A DNA stretch of 64,000 nucleotides from Yoonia sp. GPGPB17 (lineage in GTDB: Bacteria; Pseudomonadota; Alphaproteobacteria; Rhodobacterales; Rhodobacteraceae), in the NCBI RefSeq assembly GCF_037892195.1, contig NZ_JATACI010000002.1:806001-870000 (forward strand), read 5' to 3'. Each line of letters starts with the position of its first letter. Position 1 is the stretch's first letter. Shown in pieces: positions 19,558-28,186 of this stretch. Position numbers and translations under genes: made by a program. The notes under the pieces are model-generated. The model did no database searches and was not told the origin of the DNA. It worked only from the letters and a program-made list of their open reading frames with translations.

Positions 19558-20765
19558 GCTGCCGCCTCGGCGCGTCGCCAGATGGGGAATGGGTCAGGAA
19601 AATCGGGAAGGGCGCCCGGGCCGGGTGCCAAATGTTCTGGCACAAGGCAGGAATCGAGCGATGCCTTCAAAGCTGTCCAATCAATCCCGGCACCAATGAA
19701 AACCAATTCTTGACGGCGGTCTCCCCACGGCTCTTGCCAGTTCTCGGCCATATATGCGCGTGCACTTTCATGGGTCGGCCAACGCTCTTGGGGAACGGAA
19801 GCCCACCATGTTCCCAGCGGTTGAATTGAGGATAGGGTTCCAGCAAGCGAAAACTCCGCCACCCAACCGGGGCGTGTCGCGATCCAGAAATGACCCTTTG
19901 CCCGGATCACTCCTGGTAATTCGCTTTTGAGAACGCTCAGGATTTTCTCGGGCTCAAATGGCTGGCGGGCGCGATAGACAAAGCTCGCGACGCCGTATTC
20001 TTCGGTTTCGGGTACGTGGTCAGCAAAGCCATAAAGCTCTTTGGCCCACATCGGATGCTCATGGGCCTTTTCGAAATCGAAAAGCCCGGTGTCAAGGATC
20101 GCATCGCTTGGGACATTCGAATGATCGGTTTCTATGATCTTGGCATCGGCATTCAAAGACCGAATGATCTGCCGCGCCACATTGACCTTATCGCGCCCCG
20201 CATCTGTCACCTTGTTGAGGACCACGAGGTCGGCAAACTCAATCTGTTCGACGAGGAGATTGACCAGCGTGCGTTCATCTTCTTCACCCAGCGTCTCGCC
20301 GCGGTCGCTCAGGAAGTCCTGACTGGAGTAATCCGCTGTGAGGTTCACCGCATCGACAACCGTGACCATCGTATCAAGGCGTGACACATCCGATAGGCTT
20401 TCGCCGTGCTCATCACGGAAATCGAAGGTCGCGGCGACGGGCAAAGGCTCGGAGATACCGGTGGACTCAATCAGCAGATAATCAAAGCGTCCTTCTCCAG
20501 CAAGGCGGCGTACCTCTTCAAGAAGGTCATCGCGTAGCGTGCAACAAATACAACCGTTGGACATTTCAACAAGAGTTTCATCAGTGCGACTTAGTTCTGT
20601 GTCAGCACGCACAAGGTCCGCATCAATATTCACTTCGGACATGTCGTTGACGATCACGGCAACGCGACGGCCCTCGCGATTGTTCAGAATGCGGTTCAAA
20701 AGGGTGGTTTTTCCTGCCCCAAGGAAGCCGGAAAGAACGGTGACGGGAAGGCGTTGGTCTGGCAT
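19554..20765 (-). CDS. zigA: Zinc metallochaperone GTPase, COG0523 (ZigA-type)
   Basis: 403-residue G3E-family GTPase thought to deliver zinc to client proteins in zinc shortage. Walker [10 protein letters not shown] (13-21), the metal-binding GCICC (Cys72, 74, 75), the EST motif near residue 99 and NKVTD as guanine-specificity motif are all present, followed by the CobW C-terminal domain ([11 protein letters not shown]). It is preceded by a Zur-box-like palindrome at 20787-20805, directly upstream of AGGAG and the ATG. It forms an operon with DUF1826. Confidence 0.85.
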   Translation of the reverse strand: MPDQRLPVTVLSGFLGAGKTTLLNRILNNREGRRVAVIVNDMSEVNIDADLVRADTELSRTDETLVEMSNGCICCTLRDDLLEEVRRLAGEGRFDYLLIESTGISEPLPVAATFDFRDEHGESLSDVSRLDTMVTVVDAVNLTADYSSQDFLSDRGETLGEEDERTLVNLLVEQIEFADLVVLNKVTDAGRDKVNVARQIIRSLNADAKIIETDHSNVPSDAILDTGLFDFEKAHEHPMWAKELYGFADHVPETEEYGVASFVYRARQPFEPEKILSVLKSELPGVIRAKGHFWIATRPGWVAEFSLAGTLSSIQPLGTWWASVPQERWPTHESARAYMAENWQEPWGDRRQELVFIGAGIDWTALKASLDSCLVPEHLAPGPGALPDFPDPFPIWRRAEAAA

Positions 20766-20786
20766 GGAAAACTCCTGCTTGAATCG

Positions 20787-20805
20787 GATGTTATATTATT
20801 ACATA
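20787..20805. promoter_or_regulatory. Zur-box-like operator of the zigA operon
   Basis: GATGTTATATTATTACATA is a 19-bp inverted repeat (7 of 9 positions pair around the central T), about 20-40 bp upstream of the ATG on the minus strand. It resembles the AT-rich GTTAT-N-ATAAC-type Zur sites of alphaproteobacteria. Zinc repression is inferred from motif and gene content. Confidence 0.65.
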
Positions 20806-20899
20806 TACTTGGGCGAGACTTGCAACCCAAAGAGTTACATTTCTTCGCCACCAACCCGCGCCAGTGATATTCCGCCCCAACCGGACCCGGACATAGGAC

Positions 20900-21110
20900 G
20901 ATCCGTCCAACGGCAATTGGATGTTTGAGCGGGGCCAGATCGGGCAGAGCTTTCGCGATTGGCAACAAGAAACCCGGCTGCTGTGTCAGGCCTTTCCCGA
21001 CGTTTTCGGCCTGACAGACCCGAAAGTCTATGGATCGTCGGGGCAATGCGCATCAGGTGCGCCCAGTGGCCATATTTGAACAGGCCGTAAAAGAACTGGT
21101 CTAAGGGTAA
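20900..21110 (+). other. Possible remnant of an unknown plus-strand gene
   Basis: Between the two GTPase genes the plus strand reads a protein-like stretch (FERGQIGQSFRDWQQETRLL, PDVFGLTDPKVYGSSGQ) and then, in another frame, RPVAIFEQAVKELV ending at a TAA near 21106. I do not recognise it. It could be a decayed gene end; the rest of 20806-21113 shows nothing. Confidence 0.2.
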
Positions 21111-21113
21111 GAT

Positions 21114-22325
21114 CTATTGCGCACGCAAGGTCGCGACGGTTTTTGGCCAAGGGTCAGCAAAGTCTTCGCCAGCTTTCCAGGCCGCGATCTCATCATCGGT
21201 GCAAAAGCAGTCTTGCAAAGCTTCGACAAATTTATCGAGCTCCAATTCATCACCAATCACCGTAAGCTGGCAGCGCCGGTCGCCGAAGTCTGCATGCGCT
21301 TCGGTCAGTTTGGCGCGCATTGCCTCCTTTTCCCAGTCAGAGAGGTTTAAACTATCATCCTCAAGCGTGCTGACTTTCCAGTAGTTCACGATTTCAAGCC
21401 CGACGCTGCCGCCGGTCTGGTTCCAAAGCAGCATCAGGTCGTCTCGCGTTGGCAACCAGAAGAAGCCCTTGCTCCGATAGATGCCAATCCCAAGAGCCTT
21501 GGTATAAATGTCATACAGCCGCTGCGGATGAAACGGGCGGGGGTCGCGCAGTACACGGCTACCAATCTGATATGTTTCGGGCTGCGCCATGGGGGCTGCG
21601 TTGTTGTCCGCCTCCCATTTGGTCAACTCTTTTCCAAAAGCCTTCACCCGTTCATAGTCGTAAAGTGGCATGGACAGCACTTTCTCAAGGCTCAGATTCC
21701 CCCATTGCATCGCCAAAATGTCCGCATGCGGGTTCAGCGGGTGCACCGCCTCAGCCACCTGTCTGAGCACATCGCCAGAAACCTTGTCAGATTTGCTGAG
21801 TAACAAGCGGTTTGCGAACATCACCTGCTCGGCCAGCAAATTTGCAACGCCGCGCCGCTTCGCTGCCAGGTTTTCGCTGGCCACCGGATGAATGGCCCGT
21901 CCAAGATCATGATCTTGCTGGAGAACCACGGTATCGACAACCGATAAGAACCCGTGCAACCGGAGCTGAGGTAGGCTGCGAATGGCCTCCAGCAGGGGCC
22001 AAGGGTGGGTGCTCCCAGAGGTTTCAATTAGCAGATGTGTCACCTCTTCATCGGCAAGAACTCTTTCGACCGCTTGACGAAATTGGTAGAGCCCCTCATC
22101 GCTGCTGATACTTTTTCCGGGAATAGACGCAAAATGCGGGCTCTTGCGCGAAATAACCTCGCTGGTGTCGAGCACGGAGCCATCCACATCCAACGTGCTC
22201 ATTTCGTTGACGATGACACCCAACGTCACATTCTTCAGGTCCCGTGACTGGACCAGAAGGCTCTGCATCAACGTTGTTTTGCCTGCACCAAGGAAGCCGT
22301 TCAAAATTGTGGTCGCTATGGGCAT
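21114..22325 (-). CDS. COG0523 GTPase paralog lacking the CxCC motif
   Basis: 403-residue paralog of the ZigA-like protein: Walker [10 protein letters not shown] (10-18), VNEMS near 40, ETSGSTHPWP as Walker B region, SKSD as guanine motif, and the same C-terminal domain (GFFWLPTRDD; FGDRRCQLTVIG). Where ZigA has GCICC, this one has GKSISS (70-75), all three cysteines being replaced by serine. ATG 22325 is used because AGGA lies 8 bp upstream; ATG 22346 has none. A perfect Zur-like palindrome precedes it. Likely a zinc-starvation GTPase with altered metal binding. Confidence 0.8.
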   Translation of the reverse strand: MPIATTILNGFLGAGKTTLMQSLLVQSRDLKNVTLGVIVNEMSTLDVDGSVLDTSEVISRKSPHFASIPGKSISSDEGLYQFRQAVERVLADEEVTHLLIETSGSTHPWPLLEAIRSLPQLRLHGFLSVVDTVVLQQDHDLGRAIHPVASENLAAKRRGVANLLAEQVMFANRLLLSKSDKVSGDVLRQVAEAVHPLNPHADILAMQWGNLSLEKVLSMPLYDYERVKAFGKELTKWEADNNAAPMAQPETYQIGSRVLRDPRPFHPQRLYDIYTKALGIGIYRSKGFFWLPTRDDLMLLWNQTGGSVGLEIVNYWKVSTLEDDSLNLSDWEKEAMRAKLTEAHADFGDRRCQLTVIGDELELDKFVEALQDCFCTDDEIAAWKAGEDFADPWPKTVATLRAQ

Positions 22326-22352
22326 TTGATTTGTCCTAACTCTCATTTCGCT

Positions 22353-22369
22353 TTGTTACATAGTAACAA
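22353..22369. promoter_or_regulatory. Zur-box-like operator of the GTPase paralog
   Basis: TTGTTACATAGTAACAA is a perfect 17-bp palindrome (7-bp arms, 3-bp centre), 28 bp upstream of the ATG at 22325. Arm sequence and spacing match Zur operators; it also resembles the site before zigA. Two such sites before two COG0523 genes strengthen the assignment. Confidence 0.7.
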
Positions 22370-22387
22370 TCGCCTTCGCCTGAAACG

Positions 22388-22412
22388 AAAAACCCGCCAG
22401 ATTGCGGGGTTT
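22388..22412 (-). terminator. Rho-independent terminator
   Basis: On the minus strand, AACCCCGC / GCGGGTT with a 6-nt loop and one bulged base, followed by TTTTT. It lies just upstream of the Zur site and would stop transcripts coming from the phosphoesterase side, isolating the zinc-regulated gene. Confidence 0.6.
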
Positions 22413-22556
22413 GTCACAGGAACATCACAGCCGACACATCCGGTGCGTCGTTCGGCCAGCGCCCAGTCTTATCAAAATCCGCGTTATGGTCGAACGGTCT
22501 TGTAGCGCCGATAGCAGGCTTTCGTGAGACTGGCAGGCCTTGTTCCGGCCCCTGAA

Positions 22557-22635
22557 CCCCTTGATAAGAGGACACTCATCAATGAATACGCAAAGGCTCC
22601 GCTCAGCAGGCCTTGATCGCAAAGTTATCAAGGGG
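22557..22635. repeat. 11-bp perfect inverted repeat in gene-free stretch
   Basis: CCCCTTGATAA (22557-22567) and TTATCAAGGGG (22625-22635), 57 bp apart, lie in the gene-free 22413-22719. The plus strand also has a short frame at 22582 with GAGGA 9 bp upstream, but it runs on into the antisense of the phosphoesterase gene and has no recognisable product. The segment could be a structured RNA. Confidence 0.35.
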
Positions 22636-22719
22636 AAAAATAAGAACCGATGCAATACAGGACCAACCATGGGGCAGGGGGCTGGTTCGCAGGATGCTTC
22701 ATGCCGTGTTGGCGTTCAG

Positions 22720-23544
22720 CTACCTTACCATCGTCAGTCGATCCCATTGCGCGTAGTCGGGAGATCCTTCGCTCCGGATGTCCCCTGCATAGCCATATTC
22801 GACCATATGGACCATGACGCCATGCTTAAACAGTTGAGCCACTGCATAGGATTCAGGCAGGTCGCTTGATGAAAACACCTTAGTTGCAGCAAAGTCGGGC
22901 CAACCGGCGTGGTTCGTGCCGCGCGGTGCGGAGAATGGAATTCCGCAAAATGAACCGGACAGCGGCAAATGACAGTGTCCATGAAAGAGATGTTGGATCT
23001 TGCCTGCGTGCGGTTTCAAGGTTCTCGCCAGGAGATCTGCGTCGCGCTGCATGATCCTGTCCATGGGTTCGATCCCCATGGGAACCGGATTATGATGCAT
23101 GAACAGGTAAACCGGGCCTTCGGCACACGATAGCTGCTTGTCCAGCCAGCGCGCACGCACATCGCAAAAGTGACCAGCGTGGGTTTCGGGGCCCCATGTA
23201 TCGATGGTGATCCCAACGCCTTGCGAGAGCGGAAAGATCCCCTGGACATGGCCGTTTTCATCTGCCAGCTCTGGAAAAACTGACAATAGAACAGACCGGT
23301 CGTCGTGATTGCCGATGCACAGATGAACCGGCATCGGCACCGTTTTCAGACGCGCTTTGAGGCGGACATAGTCGTCCCTTTCGCCCCAGTCGGACAAATC
23401 GCCCGTAATGACAACAGCTTCTGCGTCGCTGTGATGGGACAGCGCATGGTTCAAGGCGCGTTCAAAGTTCGCATTTGGGTCGCGATCGGCAATCGTTTGG
23501 CCCGGCGTTGTAAGGTGAATATCGGTGAACTGGAGGAGCTTCAT
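22720..23544 (-). CDS. Calcineurin-like phosphoesterase (CpdA/GpdQ-like)
   Basis: 274-residue cytosolic metallophosphoesterase. The five metal-site blocks are present: FTDIHL (6-11), GDLSDWGERDDY (near 58), GNHDDR (near 82), MHHNP (near 145) and HGHCHLPLSG (near 192). The family hydrolyses cAMP or glycerophosphodiesters. Position at the end of a Ugp-like transporter operon favours a phosphodiester taken up by that importer (inference). ATG 23544 gives the typical MKLLQFTDIHL start; ribosome site weak. A strong terminator after the binding-protein gene separates it in part from the transporter. Confidence 0.8.
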   Translation of the reverse strand: MKLLQFTDIHLTTPGQTIADRDPNANFERALNHALSHHSDAEAVVITGDLSDWGERDDYVRLKARLKTVPMPVHLCIGNHDDRSVLLSVFPELADENGHVQGIFPLSQGVGITIDTWGPETHAGHFCDVRARWLDKQLSCAEGPVYLFMHHNPVPMGIEPMDRIMQRDADLLARTLKPHAGKIQHLFHGHCHLPLSGSFCGIPFSAPRGTNHAGWPDFAATKVFSSSDLPESYAVAQLFKHGVMVHMVEYGYAGDIRSEGSPDYAQWDRLTMVR

Positions 23545-23565
23545 AGCGGACCAATCAAAAGAAAG

Positions 23566-23605
23566 TTTTAAAAACACCCTCCCGGACCATTTGGCCGGGA
23601 GGGTT
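23566..23605 (-). terminator. Strong terminator after the binding-protein gene
   Basis: Perfect 9-bp stem CCCTCCCGG / CCGGGAGGG (23577-23585 and 23595-23603) with a 9-nt loop, followed on the minus strand by a T-rich tract. It lies 16 bp after the solute-binding-protein stop and overlaps the leader of the phosphoesterase gene. Confidence 0.8.
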
Positions 23606-23620
23606 TGGGACAGGGTTCGA

Positions 23621-24884
23621 TTAGTTGGGCATCAGGTCCTGAACTTCTTCAGTCAGCTCTTGCTGAAGCTCAGCCATGTCCTCAAAGTCACCGGTGACGA
23701 TGCCTTCCATGCCGTCGTAAATCACCTGCGTAATTGCCAGACCATTGTCGCCCGGATAGGCGATCCAATCGCGCAGCAATCCTGCCTGACGTACGGCGGT
23801 TTCTTTGTTGGGGTTGTTGACGTAGAAATCGGCCAACAGGTCATTTGCAGCCCTGTTGGGCGGCATGTAACCCGTCGTTTCAGCCACTGCCGCAGCGCCT
23901 TGACCCGACGTGATGAACTTGATGAAGGTCCAAGCGGCCTGCATCTCTTCCTCAGATCCAGTCGACGTCAGCATGGCCGCAAGGCCGCCAGCCTAGCAGC
24001 CCTTTGGGCGATCCGTCAATGCCGGGATACTCGTTCGTCATCAGCGTGAAGTCGCCTTTGGACCGCTCAATCGAGCCGACCGAAGAGGTTGACCAGTAGT
24101 ACATCGCCACATCACCAGCCGCGAACGGTGTTCCAGCCTCACCAACCGATAGATTCTGCATGTTACAGCCATCGAACAAGTCGTTCATCGTCTCCAGCGC
24201 GACAAGGCCTTCGGGCATGTCGAGATTAAAATCATTTCCTTCCAGGATCGGCTGGTCCTGGCTCCACATGAGCGCTTGCAGAAACCAATTGCCGGTGATG
24301 TTCCACCCCCAAAAGAGCGGGTTTTCAACGCCAGCGTCGCGCAGTTGGCCGCACATGTCAGTGACCTCGGCCCATGTCTTGGGAAGCTGATCGCGCTCAG
24401 TGACCCCAATGCGCGCCATCAGGTCCATGTTGTAGTACCCAACCGGCAGCGACACGGCGAATGGCAGGCCGTGCACGTCTTCGCCAAACGTGCCCAGCGC
24501 CAGCATCGCTTCGTGGTAGCCGTCGCGTGTGAAGTCGGCCTCTTGGGTGATAAACGGCTCCATTGAGCCAGCAATCCCGCGGTCCACAAGGATTTGCTGA
24601 CGGTTGAGGCCTTGCAGCGTCACATCGGGCAGTTCGCCTGCAACAGCCTCACGCAGAATGGTGTTGGTGCCATCCTCGTAATGCTCGTAGGTCGCGCGGA
24701 AAGAAACCGAGATGTCTGGATGCGCGGCTTCAAAAAGCGGCATGATGCGTTCGAAGGTCACGTCGAAAAGTGCGGAGTAGGGATAGCCGACCTCGATTTC
24801 GACGGTGTCTTGGGCAAAAGCGGCTGGCGTCGTTATCGTGGCACAGGCCAGCGCAATGGATGTTGTGGTAAGCAAGCGTTTCAT
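23621..24884 (-). pseudogene. ABC transporter solute-binding protein (family 1), frameshifted
   Basis: Periplasmic binding protein of the UgpB/MalE type, about 420 residues, with a Sec signal peptide (cut after AAFAQ). The N-terminal 300 residues are intact to GSPKGLLG; near 23992 one extra base shifts the frame, and the rest (LAAMLTSTGSEEEMQAAWTF to VQDLMPN) continues normally. Motifs WTFIKFITSGQGAAAVAETTGYMPPN and AFAAGDVAMYYWSTSSVG are typical. It is the last importer gene, after three hairpins and before a terminator. The ligand is unknown; a glycerol-3-phosphate-like compound or sugar is plausible from the ATPase type. Confidence 0.85.
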
Positions 24885-24907
24885 GGGATAGTCCTCTTAG
24901 TTGCTGT

Positions 24908-25012
24908 GGGACGCGTTTCGGTTTGCAAAGTTGAACGCGTCCCTTCTTGATCCCTTCAAAGAAGGGAAACTCGGTAACTGCGCCGCCTGTGGATTTGTGC
25001 TTCAGGCGGCGC
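24908..25012 (-). promoter_or_regulatory. Three stacked hairpins between permease and binding-protein genes
   Basis: In the 146-bp gap: GGGACGCGTT / AACGCGTCCC (24908-24917, 24934-24943), TCCCTTC-AAA-GAAGGGA (24951-24967), and GCGCCGCCTG / CAGGCGGCGC (24980-24989, 25003-25012). All arms are perfect and none has a T run. They would be transcribed just before the binding-protein gene, suggesting mRNA stabilisation or partial attenuation to raise binding-protein dosage. Confidence 0.6.
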
Positions 25013-25030
25013 ACGTCTTTGATGCAGCAT

Positions 25031-25987
25031 TTACTTCATCCCACTGAGCGTAATGCCCTCGATGAAACGGCGCTGAGCGAGAAGAAACGCCACAATCAGT
25101 GGTGTGACGATGACGGTGGCGGTTGCCATCATAGGGCCAAAGTCATTGCCATCAACGCCATAAGCGCGGAACTCACGCAGGCCCAGTGGCGGCGTAAACA
25201 GATCGCGGTCTCCGGTAATGACGATGCGTGGCCAGAAGTAGTCATTCCAGTGCGCGACCACGGAAAAGATGCCAAATGCCAGAAGTGCCGGAATGGCAGT
25301 CGGCAACATGACCTTCCAGACAATAGAAAACTCGCTCATGCCGTCCATGCGGGCCGCATCAATAAGATCATCGGGCACGGTCATGAAGAATTGGCGCATC
25401 AAGAAGATACCGAACACCGAAATCGTCCACGGGATGACCAGCGCCGCATAAGAGTTGGTGAGCCCGACTTCAGCGAGCATGATGTAAAGCGGCAGCGCGA
25501 TCGCATGGACCGGGATCAGGAGGCAAAACAGAACCATCGCAAAGATAACGTCGCGACCCCAGAAGCGAAGCTTTGCAAGCGCGTAGGCGCAAGGCAGCGC
25601 GATCACGACCTGGATCAGAAAGATCGACACGGTAACGATGATGCCGTTGAGCACGTAGCGCCAAAGCGGTGCTTCGGTGAAAGCTGTCACGTAGTTATAC
25701 TCGATGGCGGATCGCATGCAGTCGGCTTCGGGGTTGCCAGCTTTAACGCAAAACTGATCAAGGAACGGCGTTTGATCACCCAAGAAAACCAAAGACGTTG
25801 ACATGATTTCTGCTGGCGACTTCAACGAATATGAGACCATCACATAAAATGGCATCAGCACGATCAGTGCCCCCAAAATAAGGACCACATGCTTGATTGT
25901 CTCAGCCGTTGAAAAGCGCATGCCATCTGATCCGACGCGCATTTGGCGGGCAGGGCGCGCGGGTGAGGATAGTGTGTCAGTCGTCAT
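25031..25987 (-). CDS. ABC importer permease, MalG/UgpE-type
   Basis: 318-residue inner-membrane permease with six predicted helices (first at ILGALIVLMPFYVMVSYSL). The EAA loop is clear: DAARMDGMSEFSIVWKVMLP near residue 212. A loop between helices 1 and 2 holds an insertion with two Cys (FCVKAGNPEADC). It overlaps the upstream permease gene by 4 bp. It forms the channel with the other permease and is energised by the UgpC-like ATPase. Confidence 0.88.
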   Translation of the reverse strand: MTTDTLSSPARPARQMRVGSDGMRFSTAETIKHVVLILGALIVLMPFYVMVSYSLKSPAEIMSTSLVFLGDQTPFLDQFCVKAGNPEADCMRSAIEYNYVTAFTEAPLWRYVLNGIIVTVSIFLIQVVIALPCAYALAKLRFWGRDVIFAMVLFCLLIPVHAIALPLYIMLAEVGLTNSYAALVIPWTISVFGIFLMRQFFMTVPDDLIDAARMDGMSEFSIVWKVMLPTAIPALLAFGIFSVVAHWNDYFWPRIVITGDRDLFTPPLGLREFRAYGVDGNDFGPMMATATVIVTPLIVAFLLAQRRFIEGITLSGMK

Positions 25988-26922
25988 GTGTAATGTACCC
26001 GTCGTTCGACCAGATAGCGCTGGATCATCGTAAGAATGAGAACGAAGCCAAGGAACACGACGGTGATGGCTGCGCCGATCCCCATCAGGTTCTGCTGGAT
26101 GGCCTTTTCGTAGATGGCGTAGAGCATCACATAGGTGGATTTGGATGGGCCACCTCGTGTCAGCGCTTCGACGGTGTCAAACACCTGGAAGGAGCGGATC
26201 ATCGAAATGGTGACCACGAAAACGGTGGTGGGCCCCAACATCGGCCAAGTGACCAGCCGGAACCGTTCCCAGCCACTGGTCGCGCCGTCAATCTCGGCGG
26301 CGTGATACAATTCGCGGGGGATCCCCGTCAGCCCCGCCAGATAGAGCACCATCGTAAAGCCAAAGCCTTGCCAAATGCCAATAAACGAAAGGGTCCAGAT
26401 CGCATAATCGCGGTCTCCCAGCCAAAGAGGGAAGCTTTCGGCGCAACCGTTTGCATACCAGTACCATCGTTCCAACCACGAGCCGCAACCCGCCTCAAGG
26501 ATGATGTTCACCACCCCGACGGATGGATTCAGCGCAAACTCCCATGCGATCGCCATGGCAAGCAACGCGGCCATGACAGGCAGAAAGTAGATCGTCTTGT
26601 ACAAGTCGCCGAAGCGCGACACTGAATTGATCAGCAATGCAGCACCGAGGCCAAGTCCGACCGACGCTGGTACTGTAAGCGCGACATACAGGAAACTGGC
26701 CTTGAACATCCGCTCGTAAGTGGACCGGGTGAAGATATCTTCGTAATTCTCGAAGCCGACAAAATTGGCGCTCCGGTTGCCAAGCGCGTAGTCGGTGAGG
26801 CTCAGCCCAAAAGCCACCAGGATGGGCAGGACCAAGATAACCAGCATCAGCAACAAAGCTGGCGCAACGAACCACCAGTGAACGTTGGTCCGTGCGCCCG
26901 TAGAGGCGGATCGCGTGCTCAT
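25984..26922 (-). CDS. ABC importer permease, MalF/UgpA-type
   Basis: 312-residue permease with six helices and EAA loop AAEIDGATSGWERFRLVTWP near residue 225. A periplasmic insertion (GCGSWLERWYWYANGCAESF) near residues 145-165 contains two cysteines that could form a disulfide. Overlaps both neighbours by 4 bp, so the importer genes are translationally coupled. Confidence 0.88.
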   Translation of the reverse strand: MSTRSASTGARTNVHWWFVAPALLLMLVILVLPILVAFGLSLTDYALGNRSANFVGFENYEDIFTRSTYERMFKASFLYVALTVPASVGLGLGAALLINSVSRFGDLYKTIYFLPVMAALLAMAIAWEFALNPSVGVVNIILEAGCGSWLERWYWYANGCAESFPLWLGDRDYAIWTLSFIGIWQGFGFTMVLYLAGLTGIPRELYHAAEIDGATSGWERFRLVTWPMLGPTTVFVVTISMIRSFQVFDTVEALTRGGPSKSTYVMLYAIYEKAIQQNLMGIGAAITVVFLGFVLILTMIQRYLVERRVHYT

Positions 26923-28061
26923 GCTGCGACGGTCCCGCTAACGCTTGAGGTGGCCTTAACCCGCATGCCATCGCTGTCGAATAAGAGCGCTGCTTGGGCG
27001 TTGAAGCCAATCGTAACTGTGGCTCCCAACGTAAGACCCACGGCCTGTGCTGGTGTGGCGCGAACGATGACGCGATATGTCGCATCGTCAATGTTGACGT
27101 GCAAATAGACATCCGATCCCAGATTCTCGCGGTAGGCAACAGTGCCTGTCGTCAACGCATCATCGCCCCCGACAAGTTGCAGGTGTTCGGGCCGAATGCC
27201 GACCTGAACCGGGCCGGGCGCAACCGCTTTCAGATCGATCTTTTGCCCCAACAGCGCGACATATCCCGACGCGTCAATTTCTCCTGGTAAGACGTTGATC
27301 TTCGGTGACCCGATAAAGGAAGCGACTTTAAGACAATCCGGGTCCGCGTAAACCGCATCAGGGGTGCCAACTTGGAGCAAGTCACCATCCATCATCACCG
27401 CCACACGCGTTGACATTGTGAGGGCCTCCGCCTGGTCGTGTGTCACATAGACAAACGTTGTGCCAAGGCGGCGATGCAATTCCGTCAGTTCAGCGCGCAT
27501 GTGAACACGCAGCGCCGCATCAAGGTTGGACAACGGCTCGTCCATAAGGAAAGCCACGGGGCGGCGGACCATGGCCCGACCAAGTGCCACCCGCTGACGT
27601 TGGCCGCCCGAAAGCTGACCCGGTTTGCGGTCCAGAAGCTGGGTTACTTGGAGGGTTTCGGCGACGGTCTGGACCTGACCCGCAAGCTCTGCACGTTTGG
27701 CGCGAGAGAGCAGGGGGCCAACCACAGGCAAGCGCTCGACGGCGTTCAAATCGCGCAGCTTCAGCGGTGTGAGCATATTCTCGGCCACACTCAAATGCGG
27801 GTATAGCGCGTAGTTTTGAAACACCATTGCCAAGTTGCGTTGTGATGGCCGTGTCTGGGTGACATCCTGCCCACCAATCACAACCTGTCCAGCAGTTGGT
27901 GCTTCCAGGCCTGCCAGAATGCGCAGCAAGGTAGATTTTCCGCAACCCGACGGCCCGACCAGGGTTAAAAACTCCCCGGGGGCGATTGCTAAATCGACGC
28001 TATTCAACACGCGTGTTGCATCAAAGCGCTTATCGATATGTTCGAGCCTGAGCTCCGCCAT
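26919..28061 (-). CDS. ABC importer ATPase, UgpC/MalK-type
   Basis: 380-residue ATPase: Walker A GPSGCGKST, Q-loop QNYALYPH, signature LSGGQRQRVALGRA, Walker B FLMDEPLSNLD, H-loop THDQAEA, and a C-terminal TOBE/MalK-type regulatory domain (VGIRPEHLQL). An unusual insertion (RDLNAVERLPVVGPLLSRAKRAEL) precedes the helical signature. Start ATG 28061 (MAELRLEHID) is chosen over ATG 28091; both are possible. First gene of the importer operon, divergent from lysR. Confidence 0.88.
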   Translation of the reverse strand: MAELRLEHIDKRFDATRVLNSVDLAIAPGEFLTLVGPSGCGKSTLLRILAGLEAPTAGQVVIGGQDVTQTRPSQRNLAMVFQNYALYPHLSVAENMLTPLKLRDLNAVERLPVVGPLLSRAKRAELAGQVQTVAETLQVTQLLDRKPGQLSGGQRQRVALGRAMVRRPVAFLMDEPLSNLDAALRVHMRAELTELHRRLGTTFVYVTHDQAEALTMSTRVAVMMDGDLLQVGTPDAVYADPDCLKVASFIGSPKINVLPGEIDASGYVALLGQKIDLKAVAPGPVQVGIRPEHLQLVGGDDALTTGTVAYRENLGSDVYLHVNIDDATYRVIVRATPAQAVGLTLGATVTIGFNAQAALLFDSDGMRVKATSSVSGTVAA

Positions 28062-28186
28062 GGTCGCCCCCAGATTTGAGTCATGGGTCACGTTAGCCCT
28101 GGCCTTTGTCAGTTGTGTAACGTCATATAAGTGAAACTAATGGCTGGTAGAGATCACCATATCAGTGACCATTGTCGTGCAGGCCC

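Noticed and set aside
22582..22869. Plus-strand frame with GAGGA upstream
   Set aside because: Most of it is antisense to the conserved phosphoesterase; no known product. Kept only as part of the inverted-repeat observation.
24947..25801. 284-codon plus-strand frame under the permease gene
   Set aside because: Antisense to a conserved permease, with His/Arg-rich composition typical of shadows.
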